DNA from: Sisyra terminalis
Lineage: Eukaryota; Arthropoda; Insecta; Neuroptera; Sisyridae
Reading direction: 5' to 3'
Length of the DNA stretch: 64,000 nucleotides
Assembly: GCA_958496175.1 (NCBI GenBank)
Contig: OY292278.1
Span: 8,060,001 to 8,124,000 of the forward strand
Position numbers and translations under genes: made by a program. Below are positions 12,640 through 22,899 of this stretch, one piece after another (the first letter of the stretch is position 1; each line of letters starts with the position of its first letter). The notes under the pieces are model-generated. The model did no database searches, was not told the origin of the DNA, and saw only the letters and a program-made list of their open reading frames with translations.

Positions 12640-13190
12640 AATGGCTTTAATTGTCGGACGCTTCTTGTAGCCTCTGCGCTTTTATTATCGGACGCTGTAA
12701 TGGCCTGGACGTTTTAATTGTCGTACGCTCTTGCGGCACGGACGCATTTTTAGTCGGCGGCCGGCTGAGTATTTAGTCACGTAAGGATTAACGAACTTTT
12801 CTTTCAGGAATTTCTTTCAGATTCCAAGGATCCACGGATTTCCAATTAGTTTAGAATTAACTAGGGATTATAGGGACTTGTGTGGATTATGCAATTCGAA
12901 ATCAAACATTGATCTACGCAAATGCTTAAGATTTTCCATTGATGACAAACTCAAAGAACGCATTCATGATTTGCGAGTGCAAACGTTTGCTGTTCGGATT
13001 GTTGTGTCCTTTGGGATCTGGGCAGTTTGCCTGACTAATGTTTGGCTAGAAATGTATGGTTGACATAAGGGAATTAGCCTTCATTTTTGTAATAGATATA
13101 GATATAGGGAAATTAGTTATTTGTTAGTTGTGACTAAATATTCTAGTGGGACGCTGGCTTTAATAGTCGGACGCCGGGCTTGGTATTTAG
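12640..13190. repeat. Cluster of GGACGC-type motifs at the edge of array 2
   Basis: TCGGACGC or close variants (GTACGC, ACGGACGC, GGGACGC) recur at least seven times between about 12655 and 13175, with the pattern TTTTAATTGTCG/TATTTAGTCA between them. The block interrupts the first monomers of satellite array 2. GC-rich for this window; origin unknown. Confidence 0.5.
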
Positions 13191-16100
13191 TCATTTATCA
13201 AACATTGATCAAACATTGATTTAGGCAAATTGCTTAGTTACCACTGATGACAAACTCAAAGAACGCATTCCAGATTTGTGATGCAAACGTTTGCTGTTCG
13301 GAATGTTGTGTCCTTTGGGATCTGGGTACTTTACCTAAATTATGTTTGGCTTGAAATGTTTGATTTTCGTAGGGAAATTAGTCTTTTTATATTTTTCTTT
13401 TCATAAGTTCAGTGATAGGAATTTATTTTTTGTAGGACTTGGAAATATTCTGGACATTAGTTTTAGGAAATTGTGAAAATTATGCAGTTCGATGGCAAGC
13501 AGCGTTCTACGTAAATTGCTTTGATATCCCACTGATGACAAAACTCCAGGAATAGCATTCAAGATTTGTGATGCAAACGTTTGCTTTTGGAAATGTTTTG
13601 TCCTTTGGGAACATGGCTATTTACCTGAATAATGTTTGGCTAGAAATGTATGATTGACATAATGAAATTGGTCTTTTCTTTTTTTTCATCGGACCAGTGT
13701 TAGGAATTTTATATTTTCAGGACTCGGGAATATACTGGTCATTAGTTTTAGGACATTGTGAAAATTATGCAATTCGATGCCAAGCAGTATTCTAAGTAAA
13801 TAGCTTTGATATCCCACTGATGACAAAACTCCAGGAATAGCATTCAAGATTTGTGATGCAAACGTTTGCTTTTGGAAATGTTTTGTCCTTTGGGAACATG
13901 GCTATTTACCTGAATAATGTTTGGCTAGAAAAGTATAATTGACATAATGATATAAGTCCTTGGTTTTTTTCTTCTTTTTATCGGTCCAGTGGTAGGATTT
14001 TTTTTTCAGGACTCGGGATTATACTGGATATTAGTTTTAGGAAATTGTGAAAATTATGCAGGTCAAAGACAAGCAGCATTCTACGTAAATTCCCTTGATA
14101 TCCCACTGATGACAAAACTCCAGAATTGCATTCATGTTTTGCATTGGCAAACGTTTGCTTTTGGAAATGTTCTGTCCTTTGGGATTATGGTAATTTTCCT
14201 GAATAATGTTTGGCTAGAAATGTATAATTGACATAGTTTTAGTAGGAATTAGTTTTTATTTATTTATTTTTTATTTTTCGGTCCAGTGTTAGGAACATTA
14301 TATTTTCAGGACTCGGGATTATATTGGACATTAGTTTAGGGACATTGTGAAAATTATGCAGTTCGATGGCAAGCAGCATTCTTAGTAAATAGCTTTGATA
14401 TCCCACTGTTGACAAAACTCCAGAAATTGCATTCATGTTTTGCATTGGCAAACGTTTGCATTTGGTAATGTTATGTCCTTTGGGATCATGGCTATTTGCC
14501 TGAATAATGTTTGGCTAGAGTAGTATAATTGACATAATGATATAAGTCTTTGATTTTTTTTTTCTTTTCAACGGTCCAGTGATAGGATTTTTTTTTCAGG
14601 ACTCGGGATTATACTGGACTTTAGTTTTAGGACATTGTGAATATTATGCAGGTCGATGGCAAGCAGCATTCTACGTAAATTGCCTTGATATTCCACTGAT
14701 GACAAAACTCCAGAAATTGCATTCATGTTTTGCACTTGCAAACGTTTGCTTTTCGTAATGTTTTGTCCTTTGGGATCTTGGTAATTTGCCTGAATAATGT
14801 TTGGCTTGAAATGTATGATTGACATAATGATATTAGACTTTAATTTTTTCTTTTCATTGGTCCAGTGTTAGGGTTTACTTTCAGGACTTTGGATTGTACT
14901 GGACATTAGTTTAAGAAAGTTATGAAAATTATGCAAGTCCATGGCAAGCAGTGTTCTACGTAAATTACTTTGCTAAACCACTGATGACAAAATTCCAGAA
15001 ATTGCATTCTTGATTTGTATTTGCAAACGTTTGCATTTGGAAATGTTTTGTCCTTTGGGATCTTGGTAATTTGCCTGAATAATGTTTGGCTAGAAATGTA
15101 TGATTGACATAATGATATTAATCTTTTTTTATTTTTTTTTCGTCGGTCCAGTGTTAGGAATTTTCTTTCAGGACTCGGGAATAAACTAGACATTAGTTTA
15201 AGGAAATTGTGTTAATTATGCAGTTCGATGGCAAACAGCATTCTACGTAAATTACTTTGCTTTCCCACTGATGACAAAACTCCAGAATTGCATTCATGTT
15301 TTGCATTGGCAAACGTTTGCATTTGGTAATGTTATGTCCTTTGGGAGCATGGCTATTTGCCTGAATAATGTTTGGCTAGAAAAGTATAATTGACATAATG
15401 ATATTAGTCTTTGATTGTTTTCTTCTTTTTATCGGTCCAGTGTTAGGAATTTATTTATTTTCAGGACTTGGAATTAAATTGGACATTAGTTTAAGCAAAT
15501 TGTGTTAATTATGCAGTTCGATGGCAAACAGCATTCTACGTAAATTACTTTGCTTTCCCACTGATGACAAAACTCCAGAATTGCATTCATGTTTTGCATT
15601 AGCAAACGTTTGCCATTGGAAATGTTTTGTCCTTTGGGATCTTGGTAATTTGCCTGAATATTGTTTGGCTAGATATGTATGATTGACATAATGATATTAA
15701 TTTTTATTTTTATTTCATTTATCGGTCCAGTGCTAGGAATTTCTTTTCAGGACTCGGGAATATACTGGACATTATCATAGTTTTAGGACATTGTGAAAAT
15801 TATGCGGTTCGATGGCAAGCAGCGTTCTACGTAAATTGCTTTAATATCCCACTGATGACAAAACTCCAGAAATAGCATTCATGTTTTGCATTTGCAAACG
15901 TTTGCTTTTGGAAATGTTTTGTCCTTTGGGATTATGGTAATTTTCCTGAATAATGTTTGGCTAGAAAAGTATAATTGACATAATGATATAAGTGTGATAT
16001 AAGTGATATAAGTTTTTCTTCTTTTTATCGGTCCAGTGGTAGGATTTTTTTTTCAGGACTCGGGATTATACTGGATATTAGTTTTAGGAAATTGTGAAAA

Positions 16101-16860
16101 TTATGCAGGTCAAAGACAAGCAGCATTCTACGTAAATTCCCTTGATATCCCACTGATGACAAAACTCCAGAATTGCATTCATGTTTTGCATTGGCAAACG
16201 TTTGCTTTTGGAAATGTTCTGTCCTTTGGGATTATGGTAATTTTCCTGAATAATGTTTGGCTAGAAATGTATAATTGACATAGTTTTAGTAGGAATTAGT
16301 TTTTATTTATTTATTTTTTATTTTTCGGTCCAGTGTTAGGAACTTTATATTTTCAGGACTCGGGATTATATTGGACATTAGTTTAGGGACATTGTGAAAA
16401 TTATGCAGTTCGATGGCAAGCAGCATTCTTAGTAAATAGCTTTGATATCCCACTGTTGACAAAACCCCAGCAATTGCATTCATGTTTTGCATTGGCAAAC
16501 GTTTGCATTTGGTAATGTTATGTCCTTTGGGATCTTGGCAGTTGACCTGAATATTGTTTGGCTAGAAATGTATGATTTGCAAAAGGAAGTTTATTTTTTT
16601 AGGTTTTGTAGTATCAACAGACAAGTGTTAGGTTTTTTTTCTTAGGGACCTATGTGAATTATGCAAGTCAAATTAAGCATTGTTCTACGTAATTTGTTTG
16701 GATTTCCAATTGATGGCAAACTCCAAGAACGCATTCATGTTTTGCATGGGCAAACGTTTGCTGTTCGGAATGTTGTGTCCTTTAGGATCTTAACATTTTG
16801 CTTGAATGTTTTTTGATTCGAAATGTATAATTTGCATAGTGGGAAATATTTTTGTCGTTA
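12790..16860. repeat. Satellite array 2 (14 monomers, same family and orientation as array 1)
   Basis: The palindrome GCAAACGTTTGC lies near 12979, 13282, 13572, 13858, 14147, 14448, 14738, 15022, 15309, 15602, 15893, 16193, 16493 and 16749. Higher-order structure is clear: 14631-15965 matches 1-1335 with no difference found by eye; about 14219-14622 matches 1336-1738; about 13650-14050 closely matches 1930-2330; and about 13975-14260 is repeated at about 16022-16307. An extra monomer at about 15966-16260 separates blocks that are adjacent in array 1. The first and last monomers are degenerate. Confidence 0.95.
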
Positions 16861-17380
16861 GGTGTGTGGATTAGGCCTACATGGGGACACCACGTTAAAA
16901 AAAACGCGCCTTGTACTTTACCCCATGGGTGGTGTGGAAAAGAGTACCATACATATTGACAAAGACTGCAGTTTTTGATGATTGTCTTTTTCTAATTTTC
17001 AATTCACATCAATTTGGATAAAATTAAGATGTCCCATCTCTAAACTAACTTTTCCGGAAACATTCCAAACACCTGCAGAGGCCTCGTCGGTAAATTTCGA
17101 TTCTTTGGAGATGTAATAACCTTATTGGATAGTGAAAGTATTTGGACAGTAATACCAACAACAACCACTCTGGAAAATAGATGAAGACATGAAAACTGTT
17201 AATTTCAATATGCTGAATAGGAAGAATTTCTTTTGCTGAAGCACAACTTACGTTTATGATGGTAACATATTTTTAACAGAATATATTTTAAAAACGATAT
17301 TTACTGGATTTTTTATTTTTTTTACTTTAGAATTGTTTACAAGCATGCATTCGAATTAATTCAAGAATCATAAATTTTTA
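16570..17380. repeat. Non-satellite flank of array 2, duplicate of 3660-4440
   Basis: Collinear with the flank of array 1 through the GGCCTACATGGGG and CCCATGGGTGGTGTGG landmarks down to the exon-like TTTAG-AATTGTTTACAAG junction near 17336. After that the two copies diverge. No gene recognised. Confidence 0.85.
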
Positions 17381-17399
17381 TTCAACAACTCTAAAATGA

Positions 17400-18150
17400 C
17401 TCCAATTATTTAATTGATAAGTTTTATTGACTGTCGAGAAATAGGAATCTAAATTGCTTTAATTTAAAAGGAAAAAACAATACTTTAATAAAAAAATTAA
17501 TAATTCTTAATATTTTTAAATAGATAAACAGACAGAGAGACTTTGGAAGCTTTGGATTTTGTACATTTAAAAAATAAAGAATAGATCCCTTCAAGCAGAA
17601 AAGTGATTCATTGGACTTAGAAATGATCTATTTTCTAGTGCATTAGTTCAATAAAATTGATAACTTGGTCCAGTTTTGTATGCAAATAAAACTCAAATTT
17701 AGCTAAATTTGTCATCAATTTTTGATTGTGGTTGATGCAAATTTTTATTTAGTACAAAATGCATTTACGAAGTTTGATAAAATGACCAGTTTTGCAACAC
17801 TTGGTTTAGCGCAGTAATTGATTTTTAAAATCGGAAATTACGATATTACAATTATGTTTTACATAACACTTAAGAAGATTAGTTTTTAATTTAAATGTTT
17901 AAGTCCAAAAAATAAAATGAAATTTCATAAATATTTCTAACGTAGGGATTTCCCATAAGTTCATTTCCTCGTACTCGGGGCAGTAAACTTTTAATTGAGT
18001 CCATTACCAAGGTCAATGGCACCTAAGGTGCAACAATATGCATTGAGAAATGGTTATCATTCGATTGCAAAACATGCACTTAACAAACTAATATATTCAA
18101 AACTTGAGAGAATTTTAAAAGGTTGACAAAAAAGGGGCAAAAAATCGAGA
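17400..18150. other. Intergenic, nothing recognised
   Basis: AT-rich sequence between the duplicated flank and the promoter of the first secreted-protein gene. No repeat or coding signal seen. Confidence 0.6.
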
Positions 18151-18210
18151 AACCAGTATTGCAAGGTTCAAGCTCTTATAAACCGCGGCAATTGAACTTA
18201 CGATGCAGTT
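18151..18210 (+). promoter_or_regulatory. TATA promoter of secreted-protein gene 1
   Basis: TATAAA at 18177-18182 and an initiator-like TGCAGTTTT whose CAG lies at about 18206, 29 bases downstream. Upstream of the TATA is AACCAGTATTGCAAGGTTCA, almost the same as before gene 2 at the same distance. This gives a start site about 34 bases before the ATG, so the 5' leader is very short. Confidence 0.75.
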
Positions 18211-18239
18211 TTAGCTGAATCTTATTCATATAAAGTGCA

Positions 18240-19175
18240 ATGCGATCGTTTTTGTTTGTTTGTCTAATTGTAAGTGCATTGTTTTGCACACTGCAAGCTG
18301 GAGTGATTCCAGAAAAAAATGATCCCGAAACGATTAAAATCGAGGAAATTCCGTGGAAAGTGGAAAGTTCGCACGGAAAAGCAGTGGTAATGCTGATTTT
18401 TGATACGGAAAATCAAGGGGGAAAATCTGAAATTAGAGATTCGGAAAGTCATCCGGCTCAAGTGCCGAATTTACGGTCGCAGAGCAATGAGGCAATGTTG
18501 CGGGAAGGAGAGGAAACTACCACGACACCGCCAGCCAATTCAAACGGCACTTTTGCCAATATTCAACAATCGATTGTTAGTATAATCGAAACTTTCCGAC
18601 CAGTTAATGTTTATCAAGTTTTTGTTGATCGTTTTGCCAATCGAAATTCCTCCGACAACGGTACCGACTCCACCAACAGTACCAGTCCCGGCTTCCAACA
18701 GGCTTTTCTTCAAGCCATTCAAAGTTTTCGACCGACAAACGTATTTCAAGTCGTAGTCGAACGATTTTCTAATCGAACCGGCTCCAACGAAACTTCCGAA
18801 TCAGCAACCAACGCCACTTTTATATCCAGTTGGCAACAATCATTCACCAACGCTATCGACAATATTCGACCGGCAAACGTATATCAAATCTTTGTCAATC
18901 GATTTTCGGGTAAAAACGAAACCGAAAAAGAACCCGAAAACAATGCAGAACCATCCGAACCAGCAACTAGAGGGATTTATCAAAATTTACCAGGTCCCGT
19001 AACCGAACGAATCAACGATTTGATCGATGCATTGAATACTTTTATGGTTTTCGATAAAATTCTTTTAACTGTAGTAAAAAATTCCAATAAGACAATTGAT
19101 AAAATTGAATACGTTCAAAATCATTTTGACACGACCACGGTTCCCACTTTCACCACAGTTGCCAATAATTTATAA
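18240..19175 (+). CDS. Secreted Asn/Ser/Thr-rich repeat protein, gene 1 of 3
   Basis: Single open frame of 311 residues; start chosen as the first ATG after a TATA box and initiator. Residues 1-20 form a signal peptide (hydrophobic core, likely cut after LQA), so the product is probably secreted. Residues 68-81 carry SESHPAQVPNLRSQ, shared with gene 3. Three repeats begin near residues 103, 151 and 197, each with FQQxFxxAIxxxRPxNVxQVxVxRF, joined by linkers rich in N-x-S/T sites that suggest N-glycosylation. A C-terminal domain (about 245-300, NLPGPVTERINDLIDALNTF, then VEYVQNHFDTTT-like) is shared with gene 2. No cysteine-rich or catalytic motif is seen. Polyadenylation signals AATAAA lie at 19436 and 19441. 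I do not recognise the family; function unknown. Confidence 0.85.
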   Translation: MRSFLFVCLIVSALFCTLQAGVIPEKNDPETIKIEEIPWKVESSHGKAVVMLIFDTENQGGKSEIRDSESHPAQVPNLRSQSNEAMLREGEETTTTPPANSNGTFANIQQSIVSIIETFRPVNVYQVFVDRFANRNSSDNGTDSTNSTSPGFQQAFLQAIQSFRPTNVFQVVVERFSNRTGSNETSESATNATFISSWQQSFTNAIDNIRPANVYQIFVNRFSGKNETEKEPENNAEPSEPATRGIYQNLPGPVTERINDLIDALNTFMVFDKILLTVVKNSNKTIDKIEYVQNHFDTTTVPTFTTVANNL

Positions 19176-19650
19176 AAAAAATCAAATTAAAATGTCTTAT
19201 GAATCAAAAGTTGTATGAATTCAATGTTTAAGCTTGGAACACAACCGAAAGAACTTAAGATAGGCAACCAGCAATGCGTATCTGTAAGAAAATTACATTT
19301 AGTACACATCTTTGTTACAAAAAGGAAATTAGGCTTTAATATTCACTAAAACTTAAAATTATGTATATTTAATGGTAGTTAATGTCTTAAATGAGAAAAT
19401 TAGATGATTTTTTGTAAACTTTTACCATAATTTTAAATAAAATAAACAGTGGAAAAGTTATTATTTGATATTTATTTTTTTTTTTGAAGTTTTCAGCGAA
19501 ATTGATTAAAAAATCTTTTGATATTCAATAAATAATAAAAAAATTCTTATTTTTTAACGAATTTCGATTATGAATGACAAATTTGGTTGATTATTTACAG
19601 TAAAAGAAGAAAAATCTTTTGGTTAAAACCCACCGATTGTCATGCAGCAT

Positions 19651-20709
19651 TAGGGTGTCCGTTATTTCCCAAATTGATTTTTTTTTATAGCAATCGTCCC
19701 CTGAATTTTTAGTTTAAGATATAAAAAAATTATCCAATACAATTAAGCTCTTAATTTCTTAATTAAACCGTGCCGGAATCATGTTAATTTTACCATTTAA
19801 ATAACATGGGATTATTTGACTTTTTACTTTTAATTTTTTTTTCTGAGAAACAAATAAATAAAAAGATTTAAAGTTACATTATTCTGACGTAAAATTTAAC
19901 GCTCTACAAAAAAGATCTCTTATAAATTTTCGATTAAATCACTATATTAAAAGTTATTCAACATTTAACTTGTGCCTAAAATAAATCTTGCCATATTTTC
20001 AACTTTTTGCTCATTTATATTTTTTTTAACTATAAAATCATTGGAAGAGAAGATAAAAATTATTATCATTAGAGCGCAAGTGACTATTTGTGTTAATTTT
20101 ATGGCTTGAACTAAAAGTTAAATAAAAAAAAAACATTTTTTGACAATTAAAACCGGTGACATAAGATCCGAATTCGCTAGTCGTGAAATTCAATTTATAC
20201 AGGATAAATTTTCTTTAATCCATATTTTACCACGAAGTGAATTTCGTACTAATTAATGAGACTATCGACAAAAGTTCAATTATTATTCGAATTTTTACCA
20301 TTTCACCTGACGCCATCTATGAGAAATTTTTTAGAACTTGTAGTCAACATCATTTTTATTGAGCCTATAGTCGATTGATTTGTCATTAAAAAGTTAAATG
20401 TTGAATAACATTTAATGCAGTGATTTAATCGTAAATTCATAAGAGACCTTTTTTGTAGAGCGTTAAATTTTACGTCAAAATAAATTAATTTTAAATCTTT
20501 TGATCTATTTGTTTCTAAGAAAAAAAATTAAAAGTAAAAAGTCAAATAATCGCATGTTATTTAAATGATAAAAGTAGCATGATTCCGGCACGGTTTAATC
20601 AAGAAATTAAGTGCTTAATTGTATTGGATAATTTTTTTTATATCTTCAATTAAAAATTCAGGGAGCGATCTCTGTAAAAAAATCAATTTGGGAAATAACG
20701 GACACCCTA
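19651..20709. mobile_element. Foldback element, family A, copy 1 (1.06 kb)
   Basis: Two inverted arms of roughly 400 bp or more start with TAGGGTGTCCGTTATTTCCC and end with its complement. The element is flanked by a perfect 9-bp target duplication, ATGCAGCAT (19642-19650 and 20710-20718). No transposase frame. An 8-9 bp duplication fits Mutator-like or hAT elements; the family is non-autonomous. A second copy lies at 36929-37992. Confidence 0.9.
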
Positions 20710-20719
20710 ATGCAGCATT

Positions 20720-21018
20720 GCATCTAATTTTTGATTATAATTCTTGATAAAATCATAATACAAATGAATCTCTGGATTTAAGTTTTAGCTAAATAAAGTA
20801 CAGTTTTCAAAATAATAATAATTTTTTGGGTATTTTTTTAACCATTTTGTGAGGGGAAAATGGCAAAAAAATGCAAATTACTGCCAATAAAGATTCTGTA
20901 AAAAGTTTTATTTATTAAAACCAATAGAGTGTATCATCATTTTGAAATATATTTTCTTTGGATTAAACTTGAAACATTTTTAAAAGTTAATAAAAAAATG
21001 AGGAAGAAGTATCGCAAA
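20720..21018. other. Short intergenic stretch before gene 2
   Basis: AT-rich; no motif beyond ordinary A/T runs. Confidence 0.5.
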
Positions 21019-21080
21019 ACCAGTATTGCAAGATTCAAGCTCCTATAAAACGCAGCATATGAATTTATTATGCAGTTTTC
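21019..21080 (+). promoter_or_regulatory. TATA promoter of secreted-protein gene 2
   Basis: TATAAA at 21044-21049 and TGCAGTTTT with CAG at about 21073. The block CCAGTATTGCAAGATTCAAG upstream differs from the gene 1 block by one base and keeps the same spacing. The ATG follows about 30 bases after the start site. Confidence 0.75.
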
Positions 21081-21103
21081 GCTAAATCTTACACCCAAGT
21101 GCA

Positions 21104-21997
21104 ATGAAAACATTTCTGCTGATTTGTTTAAGTGCTATTGCACTTTTTAGTATGGCTAGCGCTCGATTTATTCCCGAAATAGATCAACCCCAAACGATGG
21201 AGCAAATTCCGAAAAGTATTGAAAATTTTGATGGAAAAACGATGGTTTTATTGCATTTTGCAACAAAAATGAAAGAAAACTTAACAGTCGAAGAATTGGT
21301 AAATTATACCAATTCAATTCGAAAAGAAAATGAAAACAAATCCGCAGAAATATTTTCAACTACAAACGAAACTTTTGTCAATATTCAAGAGTCGATTGCA
21401 ACTAAAATCGAAGCTTTTCGACCAAATAATGTGTATCAAGTTTTGATCTACGAAAACTTGCCAATTGACGGAATTAAATCCAAAAATAATACTGGTTTGA
21501 ACTTTCGACATCCTATTCTTCAGCCGTTTGAAAATTTTCGTCCAACAAACATTTTTCAAGTGATCGTTAAACGATTTTCCAACCAAACATTCAATAATGT
21601 CTTCGAAAATTTACGACCAACAAATACAATTCAAAAGTTTGTCAACCGTTTTTCCAATAGAAATAAAATTGATGAAAAACAACCGGATAATCGATCCGAA
21701 TCTTTGGTAGTAATGACAAAAGGATTTTACCAAAATCTACCGACAAGCATTACTAATCCAATCAATTATTTAATTGATTTATTGGACTCTTTCATGGTTT
21801 TTGATAATATGATATTAACTGTCGTGAAATTTACGAATATTGCCATTGATGGGGTTGAATATGTTCAAAATCATTTTGATACAACAACGTTCCAACCATA
21901 TACAACCCCTTTTAATTATTCTCCAGTTTACATACCGTCGTGGGCGCCAACAAATGGGGTGGAAAAGGGGCAACAGCTGTCTTTACAAGAAAATTAA
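21104..21997 (+). CDS. Secreted repeat protein, gene 2 of 3
   Basis: Single open frame of 297 residues with an N-terminal signal peptide (residues 1-20, cut after ASA). It aligns with gene 1 along its length: post-signal segment with IPE and a conserved E-Q-I-P, three shorter repeats starting near residue 91 (FVNIQESIATKIEAFRPNNV, then FENFRPTNIFQVIVKRFSNQ and FENLRPTNTIQKFVNRFSNR), and the shared C-terminal domain from about residue 207 ending YVQNHFDTTT. Linkers are short and carry far fewer N-x-S/T sites than genes 1 and 3; the second and third repeats nearly abut. The tail after residue 275 is unique and Pro/Tyr-rich. AATAAA at 22074. A tandem paralogue of gene 1, with the same promoter type; function unknown. 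Confidence 0.85.
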   Translation: MKTFLLICLSAIALFSMASARFIPEIDQPQTMEQIPKSIENFDGKTMVLLHFATKMKENLTVEELVNYTNSIRKENENKSAEIFSTTNETFVNIQESIATKIEAFRPNNVYQVLIYENLPIDGIKSKNNTGLNFRHPILQPFENFRPTNIFQVIVKRFSNQTFNNVFENLRPTNTIQKFVNRFSNRNKIDEKQPDNRSESLVVMTKGFYQNLPTSITNPINYLIDLLDSFMVFDNMILTVVKFTNIAIDGVEYVQNHFDTTTFQPYTTPFNYSPVYIPSWAPTNGVEKGQQLSLQEN

Positions 21998-22151
21998 AAA
22001 ATATCGATCAAATTTATGAAATTGATTTGCAATAACGCAATGTTTAGTGAAATATTTGGTTTATGTTTTTCTTAATAAATTTATTTTTCGATACATACGA
22101 GTATTAGTGTTTTTCTGATCGGCTCCTACTTCCGGAACAAAAATCTTCTTA

Positions 22152-22889
22152 AGGGTGGATCACCGTCAGAAAAAAAAAATTTCAATTCTTTTTTCCATAA
22201 ATGTCTTCTTATAACATTCAAGAATAAAGTGTTAAAAGGATTTGTCGATATTCGAAATATTTCGAGTTATAGACCTTTATATACATATATACATAAAAAT
22301 TGAATAAATTGATAATAACATAAAAAAATATCTTAAAAAAACTTTAAATGCGTTTTTCTCGAAATCAGCTTTTGAAAACTGGGAGTCAAGATTTCTCAGA
22401 AACTATCCGACGGATTGACTTGAAACTGGAGAGTATTATAGTTCAACACCTCTTCTTGGTACTGAACCTCTGATATTGGCCAAACCTCCCCCCCTCAAAG
22501 TGGGAGAGGGGGAAAGGTCCAAAAAAAGGTCATTTTTTTAACTTTTTTTTTCTAAGTCGCGCCATTTTGTGAATTTTCAACTTTTTTCGGATTTTCGAGG
22601 TTCAGTACCAAGAAGACGCATTACCAAAACCTACATTCTTTGGAAAATCATGATCCGACTTCCAGTTTCCGAGAAAACTTGTCTCCCGTTTGCCTCTTCA
22701 TTTTTGAGGACCCTTTTTCAAAGCGCTGTAAAAGGGGGAGGGGGGGACATATCGGAGCAAATAAAAAAAAATAGTTCAAAGCTTCTACTTTTACATGCCG
22801 AAGACCGTTTTTTAATATCTCTAAAAAAAATAAAATGGCAGCAGTTTTAAGAAAGTCATTTTTTTTACGTTCTGACGGTGATCCACCCT
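22152..22889. mobile_element. Foldback element with TTA target duplication (PIF/Harbinger-like)
   Basis: Ends are AGGGTGGATCACCGTCAGAA and its complement. The element is flanked by TTA on both sides (22149-22151 and 22890-22892); a 3-bp TTA/TAA duplication is typical of PIF/Harbinger elements. Inner arms also pair (CTTGGTACTGAACCTC near 22455 with GAGGTTCAGTACCAAG near 22598). The 93-codon frame at 22569-22850 lies inside and is a by-product. Confidence 0.75.
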
Positions 22890-22899
22890 TTAGCTACCC

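Noticed and set aside
22569..22850. 93-codon frame with a plausible composition
   Set aside because: Lies wholly within the arms of the Harbinger-like foldback element and has no family match.
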